In this document: positions 1 through 9,555 of the stretch, piece after piece
Position numbering within the stretch: position 1 is the stretch's first letter
Layout: every line of letters begins with the position of its first letter
From: Carex sylvatica
Taxonomy: Eukaryota; Streptophyta; Magnoliopsida; Poales; Cyperaceae
Assembly (NCBI GenBank): GCA_964058845.1
Contig: CAXKVR010000648.1
Coordinates: 1 to 20,858 of the forward strand
DNA length: 20,858 nt
Direction: 5' to 3'
The notes under the pieces: generated by a model
The model's database searches: none
Told to the model about the DNA's origin: nothing
What the model saw: only the letters and a program-made list of their open reading frames with translations
Made by a program: the position numbers and the translations under genes

Positions 1-69
1 ATAGGCCATGTGTTACATAAAATTAAAACTGCTCTGCTAATATAATCGTTCAAATGAAGACACCAGAAC

Positions 70-492
70 CATTCGATCCGATGTTAAGTATTTGTAGCAT
101 TTCGATGTTTCAATATTTCGTCATTTGGATGGATAGGTAAATAAGAATAATTTTTCGTCAAACCTTGCTGCAAGAGAATAAATACAGTGCTCTTTAATTT
201 CAACGGTTCTGATCGACCACCTGACGATATATCCCCGTGCGTCTTTGATAACTCATGAAACAAGAGTTTATATTTCATGTCACATAAAACATAAACTCTT
301 ATTTCATGAGTTATCAAAGACGCACGGGGATATATCGTCAGGTGGTCGATCGGAACCGTTGAAATCAGAGAGCGCTGCATTTATTGTCTTGCACCCAAGT
401 TTGATCAAATTTTGTTTTTATTTACCCATCCATCTAGTTGATTGAAAATTGAAGAATCGTATGGCCATAACTACTTCATGTTGAATCGAAGC
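70..492. repeat. Long inverted repeat (foldback element), centre about 281
   Basis: The two arms pair around position 281, with paired positions summing to about 562. The inner arms, about 198-275 and 287-364, are almost perfectly complementary: from CAACGGTTC on the left to GAACCGTTG on the right only one wobble and one mismatch appear before the loop. The outer arms (about 70-197 and 365-492) still align but with many mismatches, for example around GGATGGAT/ATCCATCC. Homology may run beyond position 70, and the element may extend past the left edge of the window. I cannot find a target duplication. It may be a MITE or Mutator-like foldback element, or a hairpin locus producing small RNA. 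Short reading frames on both strands across it mirror each other and are products of the palindrome, not genes. Confidence 0.85.
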
Positions 493-974
493 TCATATTT
501 AATAAAACTTCCATAATTTTATGTTGGTTACGTTCGATATTCAACCTTGATCATTTTAAAATAGATTTGGAATAATTTCGTTGTAAATCGACCGTTGAAT
601 TCCCGCATAAAAATGAACGGTCCGAAAATATTTTCTAAATTTGAATGGGCATATAATGATGGAAAACTATAAAAATTATATGTTTAAGTATTATTTGGCC
701 ATATAAAATGTAAAAAAAAAAATTAATTTTTTTCATATATATTGTTGTACATGTTAGGTGATTAGTAAATATAAAATTTTGTTGACCATCCGATAAACTA
801 AGAACGGTCCTGATGTTTTCATTTAAGAGGTTGTGGTAGAGAGTCCATATTCTCTGAGGTAACATAATATTTCTGTTTAGATTTGATACTAGATGATGCA
901 CAAAATTCTTTAATATTCGTGCATAACAATAAATAGATAGTTCGATATAAACACATATATTATGTTACTATCGA
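493..974. other. AT-rich stretch without a gene
   Basis: No coding frame is supported. The only structure seen is a short inverted repeat, GACCGTT at 590-596 facing AACGGTC at 616-622, and a further AACGGTC near 813-819. Motifs of this kind are common in plant foldback elements, so part of this stretch may belong to the element on its left. Confidence 0.5.
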
Positions 975-1423
975 GTGTATGAAAGTCTCTTCTATCTCTC
1001 ACCTCTGTGGATAATATTTTGTTTCACTGCCCTTCTTAGCCTCAATGTCTTCCTCCCAAAATTTCACCCAAATTTCTCAAAAATTTTGCCTAGGGTTGGC
1101 TTTTCCCCGCCTCTCTTTTCCTCCCCTTTTATGGTGGAATTTCACCAAAATTTCACCTAGTTGGCTTTTCCCCACCTCTCTTTCCCTTCTCTTTTCGGTA
1201 AAATTGACTCACAACCCGATCTAGGGTTTTCTCGCTCTCTCTCTAGACAGTCGATACTCCTGCTCTCTCTCGATCTCGAGCAAAATTTACCATGGACTGT
1301 GGTTCTAGACCACCACAGTCTCAATCGAGTGGAGTGCATGTAGTTGCGAAATTTGTGGCAGTGACCCATGGTTCTAATGGTGATCCCGCTCGTACGTTGC
1401 GAAATTACAAATTTAGTATAAAG
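975..1423 (+). other. Pyrimidine-rich leader-like sequence, possible first exon
   Basis: The stretch is rich in C/T runs (CTCTCTTTTCCTCCCC and CTCTCTCTCTAG types) and contains a partial duplication: a GTTGGCTTTTCCCC-ACCTCTCTTT block occurs near 1097 and again near 1160. It ends in a plausible donor, AAG|GTTAGT, with the intron starting at 1424. Downstream DNA is AT-rich and intron-like. This looks like a 5' untranslated first exon, either of a host gene or of the CACTA transposon whose right end lies at 18319. No protein can be assigned; the short frames here have no recognisable domain. The direction is inferred from the pyrimidine-rich leader and the donor-like site. Confidence 0.35.
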
Positions 1424-1490
1424 GTTAGTGCTTGATTGATCAAATTTTGGGTATGTTACTGCTCATGAAAGGGCTAAACTTTTGATTTCA

Positions 1491-1826
1491 GGAATTACAA
1501 TTTCAATAATTTTAGGGTCCGGATCCCCTAAACTAACTCAAAATTTGATTTTGAATCAGGACCCTCTGATCAGAATTCGTAATTTCAACATACACCAAAT
1601 TCAAACTTTGAGTTTAGGGGATACTTTCTTTATTTGTGGGTAATATATGGTTCTTTACTTATGTAAACTTTTGGTGTTAGGAATTACAATTTGAACATAA
1701 GGCCGTAATTTTTAAGGTCTAATCCCCTAAACTAACTCAAAATTTGAGTTTGAATCCAAACTGTCTAATCAGATTCGTAATTTCAACATAATTCAAATTC
1801 AAACTTTTGAGTTACTTTAGGGGATC
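1491..1826. repeat. Two direct copies of a small foldback sequence, 189 bp apart
   Basis: GGAATTACAATTT begins both copies, at 1491 and 1680. Each copy then contains an inverted repeat: ATCCCCTAAAC near 1523 faces GTTTAGGGGAT ending near 1622, and ATCCCCTAAAC near 1722 faces a slightly expanded ACTTTAGGGGAT ending near 1825. The unit is therefore a palindromic sequence of about 100 bp duplicated in tandem, inside what looks like intron DNA. It could be a small MITE present twice or one MITE plus a segmental duplication. Confidence 0.75.
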
Positions 1827-3114
1827 CGAATTGGTAATTTTATCTGTTGGGGATTTGAGTTTTGGATATGCACTTGTTAGGGGAACCTACTGATATACAT
1901 TTGTTTTTTACAAAAGTAAAAAAGATAGAAGAATAACTGTAGAAGCTTTATGTAAAATAAAGGTTGCTTCATATGTTGTCAAATTAGTTACTTGTTATGT
2001 CCATTTTTTGGTCAAAGATTGTACTTTTACCTTCTTTTAATTCTTTTAGTACTTTTATGTTTTGAATTTTGGCTATCTTTCTTTGGCTTGTTACAATTTC
2101 ACTTATGTTCTAGTTGTTGCACCAAAGTAAGCTGTATAGGGGCACAATTGGAATTTATGAACTCATATCAGATACTTTCTACTGGTACAATATGGAAAAC
2201 TTTTATCAGTAATGGCACAACATAAGTAGGGGTTCTTTATTTTTGTATTTTGGACATTATATGGTTTTTTACTTGTAATATGGCATGCTACTGTTAACCC
2301 CGCCAGTTGAACATACATTTGTAGAAGAGAATATAAAATTCATACTCAACCAACAAAGAAATGCTACAAGTCATGATATTTTTATCAGTTGGCTTCCATG
2401 AGCAAATTATCTTGATATTGGGTAATTTCTTTGTGTACTGTTTTTTATAAAATAGGAATGACTTAATAATTTGAATAATAGTGACTCAAGTTATTAGACA
2501 TGATGTGTTTAACTTAAAGTGTCTTGATAATTTGAATAATATGGACTCAAGTTATATTGCCTCACTACATGTTTTATTTCTTTGCTGATCAGAAGACTAA
2601 GGGATGAACACTGCTAGGAGCAATTGCACTTTGCATTACAGGTACAGTACCAAATTATTTTTGTGTATTAGTCAGTAAGGATTTGTGATTTCAGGTATCA
2701 TTACCTAGTCCTGTTGGGTTCGCCTAGTTTAATCAAAATGAAAAAGTGATAGGCACAAAAAAAAAAATCTAGTTTGAACAATTCATAACATAATTTGATG
2801 GTTAAATTTCTAGGTTTGCATATAATTGAAGTTAATTTCTAGTGTCTGCAGAGAAGAAGGAGAAGGGCTGAAGGACAAGAATGCAGTCTTGTGATCTGGT
2901 ACCAATTTTTAGTGATTTCTATTTTTAGTACCAATTTTTAATACCAATTTCCTAAATTGCTACTGGTTTGGTACCAATTTTTTAATCTGTGTTGCTTGTG
3001 ATTGAATTTGGCATGATTAATTTCATAATCTGGTACGGTATCAATTTTCTTAAGTATATTTTGCTAAGTATTGTCAGAATTGTCACTTTTCTTACCAATT
3101 TCGTAATCTTTTGT
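1827..3114 (+). other. Intron-like DNA with candidate small exons
   Basis: The DNA is AT-rich with no long coding frame. One candidate exon is 2852-2898, between an acceptor-like TCTGCAG and a donor-like CTG|GTACC. Another ends near 2640, where CATTACAG is followed by GTACAG. The motif TACCAATTTTT recurs four times between 2899 and 2982. The pieces fit a transcript running rightwards that is interrupted by the copia insertion and could resume after 17107, but the exon calls rest only on splice-like borders. Confidence 0.3.
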
Positions 3115-3200
3115 AACCAAAAGCATAGTCCAGGAAATGTCACTAATGATAGGATAACCAATAGCATAGTCCAGGAAATGTCACTAATGTTTTGTAACCA
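3115..3200. repeat. 41-bp tandem repeat abutting the copia 5' LTR
   Basis: Two nearly identical units start at 3115 and 3156 (AACCAAAAGCATAGTCC and AACCAATAGCATAGTCC, both continuing through CAGGAAATGTCACTAATG). A third unit begins in register at 3197 with AACCAGAAGC but then runs straight into copia LTR sequence. TTTTGTAACCA precedes both the first and the third unit. The beginning of the third unit therefore belongs to the flanking DNA, and the LTR starts within it. Confidence 0.8.
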
Positions 3201-3331
3201 GAAGCTTGGTAAAGTAAGTTTGAGGCTATTTAAACATGGATAAAATATTGGTAACGTTTGTAAAACGTTGTAACGTTTTAGGCATATCTGAAACGCTGAA
3301 GAAATAATTGATCAAACTCATAAAATAAAAT

Positions 3332-3478
3332 AAAACGATGTAACGTTTTCATAAAACGTTGTAACGTTTTCATAAAACGTTGTAACGTTTTCATAAAACG
3401 TTGTAACGTTTTCATAAAACGTTGTAACGTTTTCATAAAACGTTGTAACGTTTTCATAAAACGTTGTAACGTTTTCAG
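3332..3478. repeat. Seven 21-bp tandem units in the U3 part of the 5' LTR
   Basis: Seven consecutive 21-bp units each hold the near-palindrome AAAACGTTGTAACGTTTT followed by CAT. Only the first (ACGATG) and the last (CAG) differ. The matching place in the 3' LTR, near 16109-16150, has two units, so the array expanded in, or was lost from, one copy after insertion. The array lies about 450 bp upstream of the TATA box, where plant retrotransposon enhancers are usually found. The open minus-strand frame across it only reflects the period being a multiple of three. Confidence 0.95.
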
Positions 3479-3934
3479 TTGTCAGAACAGCCGTAATATA
3501 ATTGGGCAAATCAATATGAAATGTTACAACGTTTTACAACCGTTGTAACGTTTTATAGAATGTCAGAACTGCTAAATAGAGCTGTCTACATTTCACTTTA
3601 AACGTTGCAACAGTTTACAACCATTGTAACGTTTCAAGAGTGTCAGAGCTTTAAGCATAGCTGTATCAGAATTCAAAATAAAACGTTGTAACGTTTTTAA
3701 AAAAAATGTTGTAACAATTTAATTAATTTTGAGCTTTAGAAATTCATGTTTTGATCAAGTTTGAGTCAGTGTCAAACGTTACATAATGTTATACAATCGT
3801 TGGTAACGTTTTCATCGATTAGCTGAGCTGTCAGAAAATTAAAACCCTAAATCGCATTTTAAACTAAAACGTTGTAACATTTTAGAAAATGTTGGTAACG
3901 TTTTAGCTCACTTAGCTCATTTTTGAGCTATTTC

Positions 3935-3942
3935 TATAAATA
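3935..3942 (+). promoter_or_regulatory. TATA box of the copia 5' LTR
   Basis: TATAAATA lies downstream of the AACGTT-rich U3 region and is conserved in the 3' LTR at 16586-16593. Transcription would be expected to start about 30 bp further on, near CTTCCGAAAGCATCTTAGCC. In this LTR the unit is interrupted about 100 bp downstream by the nested solo LTR. Confidence 0.7.
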
Positions 3943-4035
3943 GAACTTTGGGCTTTCTTCCGAAAGCATCTTAGCCGACCCTAAACTTGAAAAATGTGAT
4001 TTTCTAAGAGCTTTAGTTACTCCATTGTTGTAAAA

Positions 4036-4040
4036 GCTTA
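4036..4040. other. Target-site duplication of the solo LTR, left copy
   Basis: GCTTA is repeated at 6581-6585 immediately after the insert's terminal CA. It fixes the insert's borders to the base. Confidence 0.9.
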
Positions 4041-6580
4041 TGTCACACCCCGCGGCCCCACGAGGCGTGACGGGTGCCTCCTGCCGTAGACATACGGTTG
4101 CCCGTATGCCTACAAGGCAATTACGATATAATAGAAAGTAAAACACAATCAAACAACACAACAAATAACTAAGAAAAACAGTTCACAAATCCCAACTAGT
4201 CAGGTTATATCATACAAAATCCGTATCTCGATGGATACGTATCACCAAATGACATAGAGAACACATATATATATACAATCAAAACATAAATCTATACATG
4301 TCTCTAATGTCATAATACCAGACAAGCTAATGCAGCGGTGAAAACCAGGCCTACCGACCTCGTGTCTCTCTCGGATCCGCCGAACCGGTACCTGAAAAAT
4401 TTACCCAAAAGAGGGGATGAGAATTGAATTCTCAGTGCGATAAATTGCCACAAATCGTCCCTGGACTTGCAATCAAAGATTATATTCAAAAATAAAAAGC
4501 AAATAAAGCTCAGATCAGTTTATAATCATATATAAACATGAATGCACAAACCCAACAACATTTAGTCAAATGAAATCACAAATCAGGAATTGCCAAGATG
4601 AAATTCAAGCACACAATATTTGGTTTAACTCGATTTCAGAATATCTGGTAGTAACTACAGATGTTCCACCAAACTGGACCCCAATTCGTTCCCACTCGTC
4701 TGTAGGGTTACAGACACCTACAGACGGCTGTGCCAGGTAAAACCTTTTCTCATGACACTCATCTGTAGTTACAGGCTTAACTGTTTAATTAAAAGTCTGG
4801 TTCCAATTCATATCCGGAAAATCCATATAAATGCAATTGACCATCCAAACGCGTTACACCCTGGGTAATGCCTCCGATACACAGCCACCCATAACCAAAA
4901 TCATAATACAAAGTCACTTACCCCTCGTCCCAACCGGTACTGGGAAGTGCCGAGGGCCAGACGATCTAAAGCTTTAGAACACTGAGCGTCAAATGTCCAT
5001 GCATTAGACTTTGACAAATCCGGATTCACCCCCTGGGTGTCGTCATTACGGTGGATGACCATAATACCATATCCACCAACCGATGGTGATATAAAGCACG
5101 GTGACTTTAATTCCAAAATCAGATTATTCAGATCAACACAAATAATAACCATACCAGCATGCAAATCAATCAGATAAAATAATTCGAGTTTCACTTTATT
5201 TGGGCAATGCTATGCATATAAATCAAAACACAGTTTAATTTCTGAATATAAAATATCAAACAAGTCCAGAAACCCCGCACCTGAGTAATAGCGCGCTCGA
5301 CTAAGGCTCAGGCGTCTCGAACGACCCAGAAATCCTTTGCCTCGTATGATTACCACCTATTTTACACGTTAAATTCGATTAACGTATTCGATTAATATCT
5401 GATAAGTTAACTCGAGTTAAATTAGGTTAAATACGGTTTAAGGTTCGTATTTGGGTCCTATTTACTTAAGTTTAGGTCATGGTTCCAAGGTTTAGGGTTA
5501 GAATAAAGCAAACCAATCAATTAGGGCATTCTGCATTTGTATTACGGCCCGAAGCCAATTTGTTGCGGTCCGCAGAGCTCCCAGCTGAGCACCCAAATTA
5601 TTTTCCTCACCTCTTGCGGTCCGCAATTATGGCCCTTGCGGCCCGCAACCAAATGAAACCCAAAAAGTCCGAGAGCACTTCAAAAGACCTGCTTGACTTG
5701 CGGCCCGCAATAAATGGCTTACGGCCCGCAACTAACACTGCTCAACATACTCCAAATTTGGTTAAGTACTGGACCCTTTCACGGCCCGCAAGGGAAGTTG
5801 TTGCGGTCCGCAACATTACACCAATTTTTAGGTTTTCGGTTTAGTTTCGATTCTTTTCGATCGGGGTTCGATTGGTTAACATATAGTGATACGGTTATCA
5901 ATTTAAGGCATCTACATATCTAGAATCATCGATAAGTAACACCATTACCAACTCCTAATTCAATTCAAATTCAATCGGTAGTTTTTAACCAAATAACCAG
6001 AATCGAATGTTTTAACGAAGCTATAACTCGATTAATTCCAACAATTTTTCGAGTTTCACATGAAACTATCACAATTCACCAAATTTCCAATTTCATCCCA
6101 AACTTTACTCACAATTTCACATTCAAAGAAATTCAATCGATTTAAACACAAATCAAGTCGATTATCGAGTTATAACGTTTCAAATCAAATTCGAATTCGA
6201 ATTTCACCAAAAATATAACAAATCAATTGAATTAGGATTTCCAAGAAATTGCAAAGGAGAAAGATATACCAAATTGAAGCTTTCTAATCGATCAAGGATC
6301 GTCAATTCAGCTCGAATCTCGATTTTCCGGTCAGTTCAATCAGATTCCGCGCTCAATTTCTCTCTCTTTCCCTTTTGGTTCGGCTCTAAGCCCTAGCTCT
6401 CACGACTTTACTTCATTTAATTCGGTGAAATGAATTGAGAAGAAAGATTTTGATTATTAATATTTGGAATTTTGCACATATACCCCTCCATTTTCATAAT
6501 ATTACCAAACTTGAAAATATTTATTACAAATAGGCCCTTATGTAAATGTTTTTATTTATTGTAAATTTCATAATGTCACA
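4041..6580. mobile_element. Solo LTR of a second retrotransposon, nested in the copia LTR
   Basis: The insert starts TGTCACACCCCGCGGCC and ends AATGTCACA, so it has TG...CA ends. It is flanked by the 5-bp direct repeat GCTTA at 4036-4040 and 6581-6585, and the sequence on both sides rejoins to match the uninterrupted 3' copia LTR. At 2540 bp, without primer site or protein domains, it is best read as a solo LTR left by LTR-LTR recombination. The length and TGTCACACCCC terminus recall Ty3/gypsy (Tekay/Del-like) LTRs, but the family and the orientation are inference. Short frames at 4901-5194 (minus) and 5479-5844 (plus) show no recognisable domain. A perfect 10-bp hairpin stem (CGTCTGTAGG/CCTACAGACG) lies at 4697-4726. 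Confidence 0.88.
5563..5813. repeat. Cluster of seven TTGCGGYCCGCAA palindromes
   Basis: Sites lie at 5563, 5614, 5636, 5698, 5719, 5779 and 5801. Consensus arms are TTGCGG and CCGCAA around one central T or C, with the first arm worn to TTACGG or TCACGG at two sites. A degenerate eighth site is ACGGCCCGAAG near 5543. They are spaced irregularly inside the solo LTR. They could be binding sites for a dimeric protein or simply recurrent sequence of this family. Confidence 0.85.
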
Positions 6581-6585
6581 GCTTA
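6581..6585. other. Target-site duplication of the solo LTR, right copy
   Basis: GCTTA matches 4036-4040. The copia LTR resumes here with AAAATTTTGAAATTCC, aligning with AAACTTCAAAATCTC at about 16690 in the 3' LTR. Confidence 0.9.
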
Positions 6586-7007
6586 AAATTTTGAAATTCC
6601 TCAAACAACCTCAAACCCACTTCACTAATCTCAACTTAGATTAAATTAGAGTGATCTATTGAGTGTTTCTCTTGAATAGCTTAAACTTAGAGACCTTGTT
6701 CTCATCTCTAGGAGGCCGTGTGACTTCCCTTGGTTGTAAGGGCTGGCCGGATCTCATTCTTAGTTGGTTGATTGACTTCTCGCTTGAATTGTAAGGGCTC
6801 AACGGTTCAGAAGTTGTAATCCTTTCGTATTGGGTAATAGAAATGCGCACCTAGAAAAGGTTGCGAAGCCCCGGAGACGTAGACCTTTGTTTTGTCGAAC
6901 TTCGTTATCATCCCGCGTGTCAAATTTCTCTAAACTCTTATATTTACTTTTAATTGCGATTATTTTATATTTTTAGAGCAATTAGTGGTGTCCCAAATTC
7001 AACAAAG

Positions 7008-7019
7008 TGGTATCAGAGC
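7008..7019 (+). other. Primer-binding site for initiator Met tRNA
   Basis: TGGTATCAGAGC lies 3 bp after the 5' LTR end (AATTCAACA|AAG). It is the standard plant primer site, complementary to the 3' end of initiator methionyl tRNA, where minus-strand DNA synthesis begins. It fixes both the LTR end at 7004 and the plus orientation. Confidence 0.97.
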
Positions 7020-7069
7020 AAGTTACTCAAATTAAGACACACTTAATTAGAGTTAGATCGACTTGACAA

Positions 7070-9420
7070 ATGACACCTTATAGACACGTAAAGGAACTCC
7101 TAATTTTTGGTAACACAACCAAAAACTTTATGCATTGAAAGAAAACCATGCATAACTATCTAAACATTTTTGAGATATGGTATGTGATTGAAAAGAGATA
7201 CATACCAAAATACACTCCCACTCCTACCGAGGGTGCAAGTGATAGTAAAAGTGAGACTCTCGAATCCAAAGAAATAAATAAAGATAATAATTTTGCAACC
7301 AATGCCATATTTAACTTGGTTAGTGAATCGGTTGCCTCAATCTTTGGTAACTCCTCAACCGCAAAAGAAATGTGGGATGCTCTTGTAAACCGGTATGAGG
7401 ATAACACCCAAATTAAACGTACCAAGATAACCGGTTTAAATGCCAAATTTGAAAACTTTAAGGTAGAAGATGATGAAATCATTGAGGATATGTATAATAG
7501 ACTTATGCATATTCAAAATGAATTTACCGAATTGGGAGAACCGCTTTCTAACAATAAAGTTGTAGGTAAGCTATTGAGGGTGATGCTCATGAGGGATAGA
7601 TGGTCCGGATTGGTGAGTGCACTAGAAGCAATTCAAGGCACGCATGACACATTCACACCGGATTATCTTTATGCACATTTTCGTAGCTTTAAAGAGAAGC
7701 TTCGACAATCCGGAGAGCTAAAGCAAAGCTCAAAATCTAAAATTGTGGTTTTTTCTGCACAAAACTGTAACCCCTCTAGCTCCTCAAATACCCGTCTATC
7801 AAATAATCAATTCATCAACAAAATTAATCATGAAACATCCAAAGATGCCATTCTCTTATCCAAGATGTTTCAAGGGATGCTTGATTTAGAAAGGAAATAC
7901 AACAAGGAAAGAGAAGAGAAAAGCAAACGAGTAATGTGTTTCGCTTGCCATAGAGAAGGTCACACTATCCAAATTTGCTTTAAACTCTTTCCTCAATTGA
8001 AGAATGTTGATGGTGAAGGGCAACAAGATAGAAGGCCAAGATAAAAGTATGAAGGGTACAAAAGTCAAAAGAAGGCTAAAGCAATGCAAGCATTGTTCTC
8101 GAATGATAGCGATGTGGAGCAATCCGACTCGGAGTCAGAGAATGAACAAGAGATCAACCTTGCATTGATGACAAGTGTAGATGAAGATTCCTCTACAATC
8201 GACATGGACTCAATTATTGTAAGTAAGAACATCACCGATGAGACAACCATCAACTTTCTCATGGATCTTGTTAAATCAAGATATACCAAGAAGGGAGATG
8301 GTGAGATTGATGCATCAACAAGTTTTGCTAATGAGGTACATTCGAACTCTAGTCTTGATAGTTATGAAATCGAAATTGAATGTGGTAAAGAATATAGTGG
8401 AATAATTGATGAAGCCAATTATATTATTACCAATGAGACAAGCAATTTCACCAATAAAATTCTAACACGGTATGATGATGAAATTAGGTGGCAATCTCTC
8501 CTTGATGAGTCAAATATAATCTTGGTTGAAAAGGAAGGTATTATTCAAAAATTAATTGCTAAAAATGACAAGTTAGATGTGAAATTAGAAATTTAAAATT
8601 ATCACATATAGGTGAAATAGTCATATTAAAAGTGAAAATTCAAACTCATGAGACCAAAATAAGGGCATTAAGATCTCCTAGTGAATCTTCAAATGTCACT
8701 AGTCTAGATCCTTACTATGTGGATAAATTGATCAATGGTCAATCTTATTGCAAAATAGACAAAATTGGTCTTGAATTCGAGAAGGATAAATCCTCATTCG
8801 AATCTAATCGCATAGAAGGCCTGAAAAGAAAAGGGAAACATTCTCAAATGTCAACTAAGGTTAATGAACAAAAATCTTTAAAAAAGCTTAATTTTGATTG
8901 CAATGAGTATACTACATTTCAATTTCACACCAAGAATGGTAATACTCCCTTGCAAAATAAATTAAGCAAAGAAAATACTTCTCAATCCTCAAATGCTAAA
9001 CCAAATCATGCATTTAAGTATAAGTATAGTCATAAAAATTATAAGAACAAAAATAATTTACAAGGTAATGATAGGAATACTTTTAATCCAAAAGGGTCCA
9101 ACAAAACTTATTTCAAGAGACCCGATGGATGGTTTTATGAACTTAAAAATAAAAATGGTTTTCAAAATCATACTCAAAGAAATGGTCTATCAAGAGATGT
9201 TCCCCAACATCACAAAAGATCATCTAAAGTTGCAAATAAGTCATTTGGTACACACAATAATAATTTGCATGAAGTGAAATACCAATATCCTTCAACTTTC
9301 AAACAAGGTTCTACTTCTCAAAAACCATCAATTACATTATGTAATTATTATTGTAAAATTGGCCACACCTCTTTAGAATGTAGATTTAGGAATGCATACA
9401 ACAAACAAAATGTTGTTTGA
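7070..9420 (+). pseudogene. gag: Copia gag, nucleocapsid with two zinc knuckles (broken)
   Basis: This encodes the structural particle protein that packages the element's RNA. The likely start is the ATG at 7070, in frame with the open stretch from 7148 and only 50 bp after the primer site. From about 7148 the copia gag core reads through motifs such as EMWDALVNRYE and LKITGLNAKFE-like sequence. A first zinc knuckle is at 7937-7978 (CFACHREGHTIQIC, CX2CX4HX4C). An acidic, Asn/Lys-rich middle region follows. A second knuckle is at 9340-9381 (CNYYCKIGHTSLEC), where the second Cys position has become Tyr. Breaks are a TGA at 7133, a TAA at 8042, a one-base frame change between about 8590 and 8632, and a TGA at 9418. 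A long gag with two knuckles fits SIRE-type elements. It cannot make a full protein. Confidence 0.85.
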
Positions 9421-9555
9421 GTTCTTAAAGCTAATCTAGCTTAGATAAACACTTAATCTCCCATAACTTATTCAAATTGCCAAAAACAAAGGGAAAGATT
9501 AAAACAAGGTATATGTTAGTTACTATTTCAACAATAACTAATATATATTTTGTAG
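9421..9555 (+). other. Stop-rich linker between gag and protease
   Basis: The gag frame continues in phase into protease across this stretch but carries stops at 9442, 9454, 9517, 9535 and 9553. That is a much higher density than in the neighbouring frames. It may be ordinary decay in an unconstrained linker, or it may have been a recoding or boundary region. A 47-nt GT...AG piece (9509-9555) is too short to be a convincing plant intron. Confidence 0.5.

Larger units (their letters stand above)
3201..7004 (+). repeat. Copia 5' LTR, split by a nested solo LTR
   Basis: Positions 3201-4040 and 6581-7004 align with about 15975-17107. The shared start is AGAAGCTTGGTAAAGTAAG and the shared end is AATTCAACA just before the primer site. 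Without the insert it is about 1.26 kb. It contains many AACGTT motifs, a 21-bp tandem array, a TATA box and a downstream segment (TTGTAAGGGCTCAACGG, CCCCGGAGACGTAG) that fits R/U5. The left end joins a flanking 41-bp repeat and lacks sequence that precedes the same point in the 3' copy, so it is probably truncated. Differences from the 3' LTR are mostly transitions. Confidence 0.88.

Noticed and set aside
84..445. Two opposite-strand frames sharing a peptide with HELSKTHGDISSGG
   Set aside because: They are the two arms of the inverted repeat read in opposite directions, not two related genes.
2557..2568. CACTACATG as the left terminus of the CACTA element
   Set aside because: It lacks the CACTACTAGAA continuation and no GCAACG or TTGCAAG subterminal motifs follow it.
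3318..3509. Minus-strand frame encoding seven ENVTTFY heptads
   Set aside because: It is a translation of the 21-bp DNA tandem array, with no start context or neighbours; the matching 3' LTR does not keep it.
4901..5194. 97-residue minus-strand frame in the solo LTR
   Set aside because: No domain or codon signal is seen; chance openness within an LTR is the simpler reading.
5479..5844. 121-residue plus-strand frame in the solo LTR
   Set aside because: It overlaps the TTGCGGYCCGCAA palindromes, has no recognisable domain, and lies wholly inside an LTR.
9509..9555. Intron (GTATATG...TTTTGTAG) between gag and protease
   Set aside because: At 47 nt it is shorter than workable plant introns, and the frame is already continuous across the region.
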